Shown here: positions 35,957-48,700 of the stretch, piece by piece | Layout: every line of letters starts with the position of its first letter | Numbering within the stretch: position 1 is the first letter of the stretch | Assembly (NCBI RefSeq): GCF_051401765.1 | Contig: NW_027480591.1 | Span: 310,001 to 374,000, forward strand | Reading direction: 5' to 3' | DNA: 64,000 nt | Origin: Calliopsis andreniformis | Lineage: Eukaryota; Arthropoda; Insecta; Hymenoptera; Andrenidae | Translations under genes and position numbers: made by a program | The notes under the pieces: model-generated | The model's database searches: none | Told to the model about the DNA's origin: nothing | Seen by the model: only the letters and a program-made list of their open reading frames with translations

Positions 35957-38900
35957 TCAATACTCAAACCTCAACCCTCAAACCTCAGCCCCCATCCTCC
36001 ATCATCAATCCTCAATCCTCAATCCTCAATCTTCAATCCTCAATCATCAATCCTCAGTACTCAAACCTCAATCCTCAGTCTTCAGTGATCAATACTCAAT
36101 CTTCAATACTCAATCCTCAATCCTCAATCCTCAATCCTCAATCCTCAATCCTCGTTCCTCAAACCTCAATCCTCAACCCTCAGTCCTCAGTCCTCAATCC
36201 TCAATCTTCAATCCTCAATCCTCAATCCTCAATACTCAATCTTCAATCTTCAATCCACAATACTCAATCTTCAATCCTCAATCCTCAATCCTCAATCCTC
36301 AATCCTCAATCTTCAATCCTCAATACTCAATCTACAATCATCAATCCTCAATCCTCAATCGTCAATCCTCATTCTTCAATCCTCAATACCCAATCCTCAA
36401 TCTTCAATCCTCAATCCTCAAGCCTCAATCCTCAATCCTCATTCTACAATCGTCAATACCCAATCCTCTATCATCAGTCCTCAATCCTCAATCCTCAATT
36501 CTCAATCCTCAATCCTCAGTCCTCAGTCCTCAAACCTCAATACTCAACCCTCAGCCCTCATCCACCATCCTCAATCCTCAATCCTCAATCCTCAATCTTC
36601 AATCCTCAATACTCAATCTTCAATCCTCGATCCTCAATCCTCAATCCTCAATCCTCAATCCTCAGGCATCAATACTCAATCTTCAATACTCAATCCTCAA
36701 TCCTCAATACTCAATCCTCAACCCTCAATCCTCATACCTCAAACCTCAATCCTCAACCCTCTGTCCTAATACTCAATTCTCAATTCTCAATCCTCAATCC
36801 TCAATCATCAATCTTCAATCCTCAATAATCAATCTCCAATCCTAGATACTCAATCCCCAATCTTCGATCCTTAATCCTCAATCTTCAATCCTCAATCCCC
36901 AGTCCTCAATCTTCAATCCTCAATGCTCAATCCTCAATCCTCAATCCTCAGTCCTCAATCCTCAATCCTCAACCCTCAAACCTCAATCATCAATCATCAT
37001 TCTGCAATCCTCAATACCCAATCCTCAATCTTCAATCCTCAATCCACAATCCTCAATTCTCAATCCTCAATCCTCAATCCTCAGACCTCAAACATCAATA
37101 TTCAACCCTCAGTTCTCGTCCTCAATCCACAACCCTCAATCCTCAGTCCTCAATATTCAATCATTCAATTTTCAATCTTCGATCCTCAATCCTCAATCCT
37201 CAATCCTCAGTCCTCAATCCTCAATCTTCAATCCTCAATCCTCAATCCTCAATACTCAATCTTCAATCTTCAATCCTCAATACTCAATCCTCAATCTTCA
37301 ATCCTCAATCCACAATCCTCAATTCTCAATCCTCAATCCTAAATCCTCAGACCTCAAACATCAATATTCAACCTTCAGTCCTCGTCCTCAATCCACAACC
37401 CTCAATCCTCAGTCCTCAATATTCAATCATCAATTTTCAATCTTCAATCCTCAATACTCAATCCTCAATCCTCAGTCCTCAATCCTCAATCCTCAGTCTT
37501 CAATCCTCAATACTGAATCTTCAATCCTCAATCCTCAATCCTCAATCGTCAATCCTCATTCTTCAATCTTCAATACCCAATCCTCAATCTTCAGTCCTCA
37601 ATCCTCAATCCTCAATCCTCAATCCTCATTCTTCAATCCTCAATACCCAATCCTCAACCATCAGTCCTCAATCCTCAATCCTCAATTCTCAATCTTCAAT
37701 CCTGAATCGCCAGTCCTCAATCTTCAATACTCAATGCTCAATCCTCAATCCTCAATCATCAATCCTCAATCCTCAATCCTCAATCCTCAATCCTCAATCC
37801 TCAATCCTCAATCCTGAGTCCTCAATGTTCAATCCTCAATACTCAATCTGCAATCCTCAATCCTCAATCCTCAATCCTCAATCTTCAATTCTCAATACTC
37901 AATCTGCAATCCTCAATCCTCAAACCTCAATCCTCAATCATCATTCTTCAATCCTCAATACCCAATCTTCAATCTTCAATCCTCAATCCACAATCCTCAA
38001 TTCTCAATCTTCAATCCTCAATCCTCAGACCTCAAACATCAATATTCAACCGTCAGTCCTCGTCCTCAATCCACAACCCTCAATCCTCAGTCCTCAATAT
38101 TCAATCATCAATTTTCAATCTTCAATCCTCAATCCTCAATCCTCAATCCTCAGTCCTCAATCCTCAATCTTCAATCCTCAATCCTCAATCCTCAATACTC
38201 AATCTTCAATCTTCAATCCACAATACTCAATCTTCAATCCTCAATCCTCAATCCTCAATCCTCAATCCTCAATCTTCAATCTTCAATCCTCAATACTAAA
38301 TCTTCAATCCTCAATCCTCAATCCTCAATCCTCAATCCTCAGTCTTCAATCCTCAATACTCAATTCTCAATCCTCAATCCTCAAACCTCAATCCTCAACC
38401 GTCAGTCCTCATTCTCCATCCTCAATTCTCAATCCTCAATCCTCAACCTTCAATCCCCAATACTCAATTTTCAATCCTCAATCTTCAATCCTCAATACTC
38501 AATCTGCAATCCTCAATCCTCAAACCTCAATCCTCAATCATCATTCTTCAATCCTCAATACCCAATCCTCAATCTTCAATCCTCAATCCACAACCCTCAA
38601 TTCTCAATCCTCAATCCTCAATCCTCAGACCTCAAACATCAATATTCAACCCACAGTTCTCGTCCTCAATCCACAACCCTCAATTCTCAGTCCTCAATAT
38701 TCAATCATTCAATTTTCAATCTTCGATCCTCAATCCTCAATCCTCAATCCTCAGTCCTCAATCCTCAATCTTCAATCCTCAATCCTCAATCCTCAATACT
38801 CAATCTTCAATCTTCAATCCTCAATACTCAATCCTCAATCTTCAATACTCAATCCAAAATCCTCAATTTCTAATCCTCAATCCTCAATCCTGAGACCTCA

Positions 38901-41900
38901 GAGATCAATATTCAACCGTCAGTCCTCGTCCTCAATCCACAACCCTCAATCCTCACTCCTCAATATTCAATCATCAATTTTCAATCTTCAATCCTCAATC
39001 CTCAATCCTCAATCCTCAGTCCTCAATCCTCAATCTTCAATCCTCAATCGTCAATCCTCAATCCTCAATCTTCAATCCTCAATCCTCAATCCTGAATCCT
39101 CAATCCTGAATCCTCAGGCAACAATACCCAATCTTCAATCTTCAATCCTCAATCCTCAGTCCTCAATTCTCAATCCTTAATCCTTAATCCTCAGACCTCA
39201 AACATCAATATTCGACCCTCAGTCCTCGTCCTCAAACCACAACCCTCAATCCTCAATCCTCAATATTCAACCATCAATACTCAAACTTCAATCCTCAATC
39301 TTCAATCCTCAATACTCAATCTCCAATCCTCGATCCTCAGCTCTCAATCCTCAATCCTTAATCCTCAGGCATCAATACTCAATCTTCAATATTCAATCCT
39401 CAATCGTCAATCCTCAATCCACAATCCTCAACCTTCAATACTCAATACTCAATCTTCAATCCTTAATCCGCAATCCTCAATCCTCAATCCTCAATCCTCA
39501 ATCCTCAATATTCAATCCTCAATACTCAATCCTCAATCCTCAATCCTCAATACTCAATCTTCAATCCGCAATCCTCAATCTTCAATCCTCAATACTCAAT
39601 CCTCAATCGTCAATCCTCAATCCCCAATCCTCAATCTTCAATGCTCAATCCTCAATCCTCAAACCTCAATCCTCAATCCTCAATCTTCAATCCTCAGTAA
39701 TCAATCTTCAATCCTCAATCCTCAATCCCCAATCCTCAATCCTCAATCCTCAATCCTGAATACTCATCCTTCAATCCTCAATACCCAATCCTCAATCTTC
39801 AATCCTCAATCCTTAATCATCAATTCTCAATACTCAATCCTCAATCCTCAGGCCTCAAACATCAATATTCCACCCTCAGAACTCGTCCTCAATCCACAAC
39901 CCTCAATCCTCAATCCTCAATCTTCAATCATCAATAGTCAATCTTTAATTCTCAATCTTCAATCCTCAATCCTCAATCCTTAATCCTCAATCTTCAACCC
40001 TCAATCCTCAATCCTCAATCCTCAATCCTCATTCTTCAATCCTCAATAATCAATCTCCAATCCTAGATCCTCAATCCCCAATCTTCAATCCTTAATCCTC
40101 AATCTTCAATCCTCAATCCCCAGTCCTCAATCTCCAATCCTCAATGCTCAATCCTCAATCCTCAATCCTCAGTCCTCAATCCTCAATCCTCAATCCTCAG
40201 GCATCAATACTCAATCTTCAATACTCAATCCTCAATCCTCAATCCTCAATCCTCAATCCTCAACCCTCAATCCTCATTCCTCAAACATCAATCCTCAACT
40301 CTCAGTCCTCATTCTCAATTCTCAATCCTCAATCCTCAATCCTCAATCGTCAGTCTTCAATCCTCAATAATCAATCTCCAATCCAAGATCCTCAATCACC
40401 AATCTTCAATCCTTAACCCTCAATCTTGAGTCCTCAATCCCCAGTCACCAATCTTGAATCCTCAATGCTCAATCCTCAATCCTCAACCGTCAGTCCTCGT
40501 CCTCAATCCTCAACACTCAATACCCAATCCTCAATCTTCAATCATCAATACTCAATCTTCAATCCTCAATACTCAATCCTCAATCGTCAATCCTCAATCC
40601 CCAATCCTCAATCTTCAATGCTCAATCCTCAATCCTCAATCCTCAATCCTCAATCCTCAATCTTCAATCCTCAATACTCAATCTTCAATCCTCAATCCTC
40701 AATGCTCAATCCTCAATACTCAATCCTCAATCGTGAATCCTCAATCTTCAATCCTCAATACCCAATCCTCAATCATCAATCCTCAATCTTCTATCATCAA
40801 TTCTCAATCCTCAATCCACAGTCATCAGGCCTCAAACATCAATATTCAACCCTCAGTCCTCGTCCTCAATCCATAACCCTCAATCCTCAATCCTCAATCT
40901 TCAATCATCCATATTCAACATTTAATCCTCAATCCTCAATCCTCAATCCTCAATCCTCAATCCTCAATCCTCAATCCTCAATCCTCAACCTTCAACCCTC
41001 AATCCTCAATCCTCAATCCTCAATCCTCAATCTTCAATCCTCAATACTCAATCTTCAATCCTCAATCCTCAATCCTCAATCCTCAATCCTCAATCCTCAA
41101 TCCTCAATCCTCAATATTGAATTCTCAATACTCAATCTTCAGTCATCAATCCTCAATCCTCAATCCTCAGTCCTCAATCCTCAGTCATCAATCCTCAATC
41201 TTCAATACTCAATCGTCAATCCTTAGTCCTCAATCCTCAATCCTCAATCCTCGTTCCTCAAACCTCAATCCTCAACTCTCAGTCCTCATTCTCAATTCTC
41301 AATTCTCAATCCTCAATCCTCAATCGTCAATCTTCAATCCTCCATAATCTATCTCCAATCCAAGATCCTCAATCTCCAATCTTCAATCCTTAATCCTCAA
41401 TCTTCAATCCTCAATCCCCAGTCCTCAATCTCCAATCCTCAATGCTCAATCCTCAGTCCTCAATCCTCAGTACTCAATCCTCAATCCTCAATCCTCAGGC
41501 ATCAATACTCAATCTTCAATCGTCAATACTCAATCCTCAATCGTCAATCGTCAATCCCCAATCCTCAATCTTCAATGCTCCATCCTCAATCCTCAATCCT
41601 CAATCCTCAACCCTCAATTCTCAATCCTCAATCCTCAATCCTCAATCTTCAATCCTCAATAATCAATCTCCAATCCTAGATCCTCAATCCCCAATCTTCA
41701 GTCCTTAATCCTCAATCTTCAATCCTCAATCCCCAGTCCACAATCTCCAATCCTCAATGCTCAATCCTCAATCCTCAATCCTCAGTCCTCAATCCTCAAT
41801 CCTCAATCCTCAGGCATCAATACTCAATCTTCAATACTCAATCCTCAATCCTCAATCCTCAATCCTCAATCCTCAACCCTCAATCCTCATTCCTCAAACC

Positions 41901-44370
41901 TCAATCCTCAACTCTCAGTCCTCATTCTGAATTCTCAATTCTCAATACTCAATCTTCAATCCTCAATCCTCAATGCTCAATCCTCAATACTCAATCCTCA
42001 ATCGTGAATCCTCAATCTTCAATCCTCAATACCCAATCCTCAATCTTCAATCCTCAATTCCCAATCGTCAATCTTTAATCCTCAATGCTCAATCGTCTAT
42101 CCTCAACAGTCAGTCCTCGTCCTCAATCCTCAACACTCAATCCCCAATCCTCAATCTTCAATCATCAATACTCAATCTTCAATTCTCAATACTCAATCCT
42201 CAATCGTCAATCCTCAATCCCCAATCCTCAATCTTCAATCCTCAATCCTCAATCCTCAATCCTCAATCCTCAATCCTCAATCTTCAATCCTCAATACTCA
42301 ATCTTCAATCCTCAATCCTCAATGCTCAATCCTCAATACTCAATCCTCAATCGTGAATCCTCAATCTTCAATCCTCAATACCCAATCCTCAATCTTCAAT
42401 CCTCAATCTTCAATCATCAATTCTCAATCCTCAGTCCACAATCCTCAGGCCTCAAACATCAATATTCAACCCCCAGTCCTCGTCCTCAATCCATAACCCT
42501 CAATCCTCAACCCTCAATCTTCAATCATCAATATTCAACATTTAATCCTCAACCCTCAATCCTCAATCCTCAATCCTCAATCCTCAATCCTCAATCCTCA
42601 ATCCTCAATCTTCAACCCTCAATCCTCAATCCTCAATCCTCAATCCTCAATCCTCAATCTTCAATCCTCAATAAGCAATCTTCAAACCCCAGTCCTCAAT
42701 TCTCAATCCTCAATCCTCAATGTTCAATCCTCAATACTCAATCTTCAATCGTCAATCGTCAATCCCCAATCCTCAAACTTCAATGCTCAATCCTCAATCC
42801 TCAAACCTCAATCCTCAATCCTCAATCTTCAATCATCAATACTCAATCTTCAGTCCTCAATACTCAATCCTCAATCGTCAATCGTCAATCCCCAAACCTC
42901 AATCTTCAATGCTCAATCCTCAATCCTCAATCCTCAATCCTCAATCCTCAATCTTCAATCCTCAGTACTCAATCTTCAATCCTCAATCCTCAATCCTCAA
43001 TCCTCAATCCTCAATCCTCAATCCTGAATCCTCAATCTTCAATCCTCAATACCCAATCCTCAATCTTCTATCCTCAATCCTCAATCATCAATTCTCAATC
43101 CTCAATCCTCAATCCTCAGGCCTCAAACATCAATATTCAACCCTCAGTCCTCGTCCTCAATCCACAACCCTCAATCCTCAATTCTCAATCTTCAATCATC
43201 AATATTCAATCTTTAATCCGCAATCCTCAATCCTCAATCCTCAATCCTTAATCCTCAATCTTCAACCCTCAAGTCTCAATCCTCAATCCTCAATCCTCAA
43301 TCTTCAATCCTCAATAATCAATCTCCAATCCTAGATCCTCAATCACCAATCTTCAATCCTTAATCCTCAATCTTCAATCCTCAATCCCCAGTCCTCAGTC
43401 TCCAATCCTCAATGCTCAATCCTCAATCCTCAATCCTCAGTACTCAATCCTCAATCCTCAATCCTCAGGCATCAATACTCAATCTTCAATCGTCAATACT
43501 CAATCCTCAATCGTCAATCGTCGATCCCCAATCCTAAATCTTCAATGCTCAATCCTCAATCCTCAATCCTCAATCCTCAACCCTCAATCCTCAATCCTCA
43601 ATCCTCAATCCTCAATCTTCAATCCTCAATAATCGATCTCCAATCCTAGATCCTCAATCCCCAATCTTCAATCCTTAATCCTCAATCCTGAGTCCTCAAT
43701 CCCCAGTCATCAATCTTTAATCCTCAATGCTCAATCCTCTATCCTCAACAGTCAGTCCTCGTCCTCAATCCTCAACACTCAGTCCTCATTCTCAATTCTC
43801 AATTCTCAATCCTCAATCCTCAATCGTCAATCTTCAATCCTCAATAATCAATCTCCAATCCTAGATCCTCAATCACCAATCTTCAATCCTTAATCCTCAA
43901 TCTTCAATCCTCAATCCCCAGTCCTCAATCTCCAATCCTCAATGCTCAATCCTCAATCCTCAATCCTCAGTACTCAATCCTCAATCCTCAATCCTCAGGC
44001 ATCAATACTCAATCTTCAATCGTCAATACTGAATCCTCAATCGTCAATCGTCAATCCCCAATCCTCAATCTTCAATGCTCCATCTCCAATCTTCAGTCCT
44101 TAATCCTCAATCTTCAATCCTCAATCCCCAGTCCTCAATCTCCAATCCTCAATGCTCAATCCTCAATCCTCAATCCTCAGTCCTCAATCCTCAACCCTCA
44201 ATCCTCAGGCATCAACACTCAATCTTCAATACTCAATCCTCAATCCTCAATCCTCAATCCTCAACCCTCAATCCTCATTCCTCAAACCTCAATCCTCAAC
44301 TCTCAGTCCTCATTCTCAATTCTCAATTCTCAATACTCAATCTTCAATCCTCAATCCTCAATGCTCAATC

Positions 44371-44572
44371 CTCAATACTCAATCCTCAATCGTGAATCCT
44401 CAACCTTCAATCCTCAATACCCAACCCTCAAACTTCAATCCTCAATCCCCAGTCATCAACCTTTAATCCTCAATGCTCAATCGTCTACCCTCAACAGTCA
44501 GTCCTCGTCCTCAATCCTCAACACTCAATCCGCAATCCTCAATCTTCAATCATCAATACTCAATCTTCAATT
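44371..44572. repeat. 202-bp segment present here, absent at 32,940
   Basis: The segment starts at CTCAATACTCAATCC (44,371), and the same string recurs at 44,573, just after it. In the other copy only one such string is present (32,940). This is the pattern left by recombination or slippage between short direct repeats. Inside are TCAACCTTTAATCC and CGTCTACCC variants that resemble the 42,060-42,110 region. Confidence 0.8.
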
Positions 44573-45636
44573 CTCAATACTCAATCCTCAATCGTCAATC
44601 CTCAATCCCCAATCCTCAATCTTCAATCCTCAATCCTCAATCCTCAATCCTCAATCCTCAATCCTCAATCGTGAATCCTCAATCTTCAATCCTCAATACC
44701 CAATCCTCAATCTTCAATCCTCAATCTTCAATCATCAATACTCAATCTTCAATTCTCAATACTCAATCCTCAATCGTCAATCCTCAATCCCCAATCCTCA
44801 ATCCTCAATCATCAATCCTCAATCCTCAATCCTCAATCCTCAATCTTCAACCCTCAATCCTCAATCCTCAATTCTCAATCCTCAATCTTCAATCCTCAAT
44901 AAGCAATCTTCAAACCCCAGTCCTCAATTCTCAATCCTCAATCCTCAATATTCAATCCTCAATACTCAATCTTCAATCGTCAATCGTCAATCCCCAATCC
45001 TCAATCTTCAATGCTCAATCCTCAATCCTCAATCCTCAATCCTCAATCCTCAATCTTCAATCATCAATACTCAATCTTCAGTCCTCAATACTCAATCCTC
45101 AATCCTCAATCCTCAATCCTCAATCCTCAATCCTCAATCCTTAATCCTCAATCTTCAACCCTCAAGCCTCAATCCTCAATCCTCAATCCTCAGTCCTCAA
45201 TCTTCAATCCTCAATAATCAATCTCCAATCTTAGATCCTCAATCCCCAATATTCAATCCTTCATCCTCAATCTTCAATCCTCAATCCCCAGTCCTCAATC
45301 TCCAATCCTCAATGCTCAATCCTCAATCCTCAATCCTCAGTACTCAATCCTCAATCCTCAATCCTCAGGCATCAATACTCAACCTTCAATCATCAATCCT
45401 CAATCCTCAATCCACAATCCTCAACCTTCAAAGCTCAAACCTCATTCCTCAACCCTCTGACATTATCCTCAACCCTCAATCCTCAATCCTCAATCTTCAA
45501 TCCTCAATACTCAGTCTTTAATCCTCAATCCTCAGTCCTCAAACCTCAATTCTGAATTCTCAGTACTCAAACATCAATCCACAATTCTCAGTCCTCAGTA
45601 TTCAACCATCCTCAACTCTCAATACTCAACAGAATA

Positions 45637-45652
45637 TCCTGAATTCTCAGGA
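45637..45652. repeat. Module A inverted repeat, 6-bp arms
   Basis: TCCTGA-ATTC-TCAGGA, counterpart of 34,011-34,026 (offset 11,626). Confidence 0.8.
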
Positions 45653-45744
45653 ATCAACACACAAACCTCAACCCTCAACCCTCAGCCCTCATCCTCCATC
45701 CTCAATCCTCAATCTTCAATCCTCAATACTCAATCATCATTCCT

Positions 45745-48700
45745 CAAACCTCAATCCTCAACCCTCTGTCCTAATACTCAATTCTCAATTCTCAATCCTC
45801 AATCCTCAATCATCAATCTTCAATCCTCAATAATCAATCTCCAATCCTAGATACTCAATCCCCAATCTTCGATCCTTAATCCTCAATCTTCAATCCTCAA
45901 TCCCCAGTCCTCAATCTTCAATCCTCAATGCTCAATCCTCAATCCTCAATCCTCAGTCCTCAATCCTCAATCCTCAACCCTCAAACCTCAATCATCAATC
46001 ATCATTCTGCAATCCTCAATACCCAATCCTCAATCTTCAATCCTCAATCCACAATCCTCAATTCTCAATCCTCAATCCTCAATCCTCAGACCTCAAACAT
46101 CAATATTCAACCCTCAGTTCTCGTCCTCAATCCACAACCCTCAATCCTCAGTCCTCAATATTCAATCATTCAATTTTCAATCTTCGATCCTCAATCCTCA
46201 ATCCTCAATCCTCAGTCCTCAATCCTCAATCTTCAATCCTCAATCCTCAATCCTCAATACTCAATCTTCAATCTTCAATCCTCAATACTCAATCCTCAAT
46301 CTTCAATCCTCAATCCACAATCCTCAATTCTCAATCCTCAATCCTAAATCCTCAGACCTCAAACATCAATATTCAACCTTCAGTCCTCGTCCTCAATCCA
46401 CAACCCTCAATCCTCAGTCCTCAATATTCAATCATCAATTTTCAATCTTCAATCCTCAATACTCAATCCTCAATCCTCAGTCCTCAATCCTCAATCCTCA
46501 GTCTTCAATCCTCAATACTGAATCTTCAATCCTCAATCCTCAATCCTCAATCGTCAATCCTCATTCTTCAATCTTCAATACCCAATCCTCAATCTTCAGT
46601 CCTCAATCCTCAATCCTCAATCCTCAATCCTCATTCTTCAATCCTCAATACCCAATCCTCAACCATCAGTCCTCAATCCTCAATCCTCAATTCTCAATCT
46701 TCAATCCTGAATCGCCAGTCCTCAATCTTCAATACTCAATGCTCAATCCTCAATCCTCAATCATCAATCCTCAATCCTCAATCCTCAATCCTCAATCCTC
46801 AATCCTCAATCCTCAATCCTGAGTCCTCAATGTTCAATCCTCAATACTCAATCTGCAATCCTCAATCCTCAATCCTCAATCCTCAATCTTCAATTCTCAA
46901 TACTCAATCTGCAATCCTCAATCCTCAAACCTCAATCCTCAATCATCATTCTTCAATCCTCAATACCCAATCTTCAATCTTCAATCCTCAATCCACAATC
47001 CTCAATTCTCAATCTTCAATCCTCAATCCTCAGACCTCAAACATCAATATTCAACCGTCAGTCCTCGTCCTCAATCCACAACCCTCAATCCTCAGTCCTC
47101 AATATTCAATCATCAATTTTCAATCTTCAATCCTCAATCCTCAATCCTCAATCCTCAGTCCTCAATCCTCAATCTTCAATCCTCAATCCTCAATCCTCAA
47201 TACTCAATCTTCAATCTTCAATCCACAATACTCAATCTTCAATCCTCAATCCTCAATCCTCAATCCTCAATCCTCAATCTTCAATCTTCAATCCTCAATA
47301 CTAAATCTTCAATCCTCAATCCTCAATCCTCAATCCTCAATCCTCAGTCTTCAATCCTCAATACTCAATTCTCAATCCTCAATCCTCAAACCTCAATCCT
47401 CAACCGTCAGTCCTCATTCTCCATCCTCAATTCTCAATCCTCAATCCTCAACCTTCAATCCCCAATACTCAATTTTCAATCCTCAATCTTCAATCCTCAA
47501 TACTCAATCTGCAATCCTCAATCCTCAAACCTCAATCCTCAATCATCATTCTTCAATCCTCAATACCCAATCCTCAATCTTCAATCCTCAATCCACAACC
47601 CTCAATTCTCAATCCTCAATCCTCAATCCTCAGACCTCAAACATCAATATTCAACCCACAGTTCTCGTCCTCAATCCACAACCCTCAATTCTCAGTCCTC
47701 AATATTCAATCATTCAATTTTCAATCTTCGATCCTCAATCCTCAATCCTCAATCCTCAGTCCTCAATCCTCAATCTTCAATCCTCAATCCTCAATCCTCA
47801 ATACTCAATCTTCAATCTTCAATCCTCAATACTCAATCCTCAATCTTCAATACTCAATCCACAATCCTCAATTTCTAATCCTCAATCCTCAATCCTGAGA
47901 CCTCAGAGATCAATATTCAACCGTCAGTCCTCGTCCTCAATCCACAACCCTCAATCCTCACTCCTCAATATTCAATCATCAATTTTCAATCTTCAATCCT
48001 CAATCCTCAATCCTCAATCCTCAGTCCTCAATCCTCAATCTTCAATCCTCAATCGTCAATCCTCAATCCTCAATCTTCAATCCTCAATCCTCAATCCTGA
48101 ATCCTCAATCCTGAATCCTCAGGCAACAATACCCAATCTTCAATCTTCAATCCTCAATCCTCAGTCCTCAATTCTCAATCCTTAATCCTTAATCCTCAGA
48201 CCTCAAACATCAACATTCGACCCTCAGTCCTCGTCCTCAAACCACAACCCTCAATCCTCAATCCTCAATATTCAACCATCAATACTCAAACTTCAATCCT
48301 CAATCTTCAATCCTCAATACTCAATCTCCAATCCTCGATCCTCAGCTCTCAATCCTCAATCCTTAATCCTCAGGCATCAATACTCAATCTTCAATATTCA
48401 ATCCTCAATCGTCAATCCTCAATCCACAATCCTCAACCTTCAATACTCAATACTCAATCTTCAATCCTTAATCCGCAATCCTCAATCCTCAATCCTCAAT
48501 CCTCAATCCTCAATATTCAATCCTCAATACTCAATCCTCAATCCTCAATCCTCAATACTCAATCTTCAATCCGCAATCCTCAATCCTCAATCCTCAATCC
48601 TCATTCTTCAATCCTCAATACCCAATCCTCAATCTTCAATCCTCAATCCTCAATCCTCAATCCACAATCCTCAATCCTCATCCTTCAATCCTCAATACCC

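Larger units (their letters stand above)
34250..39580. repeat. ~5.3-kb copy of 17,240-22,760
   Basis: The offset is 17,027, then 16,817 after the 210-bp difference. Only scattered substitutions are seen (for example TCATTCTACAATCG here at about 36,440 for TCATTCTTCAATCG). The right edge near 39,580 is sharp: TCCGCAATCCTCAATC continues as in 22,745, then switches to the monomer order of 28,149. Confidence 0.87.
39580..45740. repeat. ~6.2-kb copy of 28,149-34,120
   Basis: The offset is 11,431 from 39,580 to about 44,390. A 202-bp segment near 44,371-44,572 is absent from the other copy, and after a one-heptamer difference the offset becomes 11,626. The left edge joins the 17-kb-type block and the right edge (about 45,740) joins the 19.9-kb-type block. 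It is one of the longest nearly identical pairs in the window. Confidence 0.87.
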
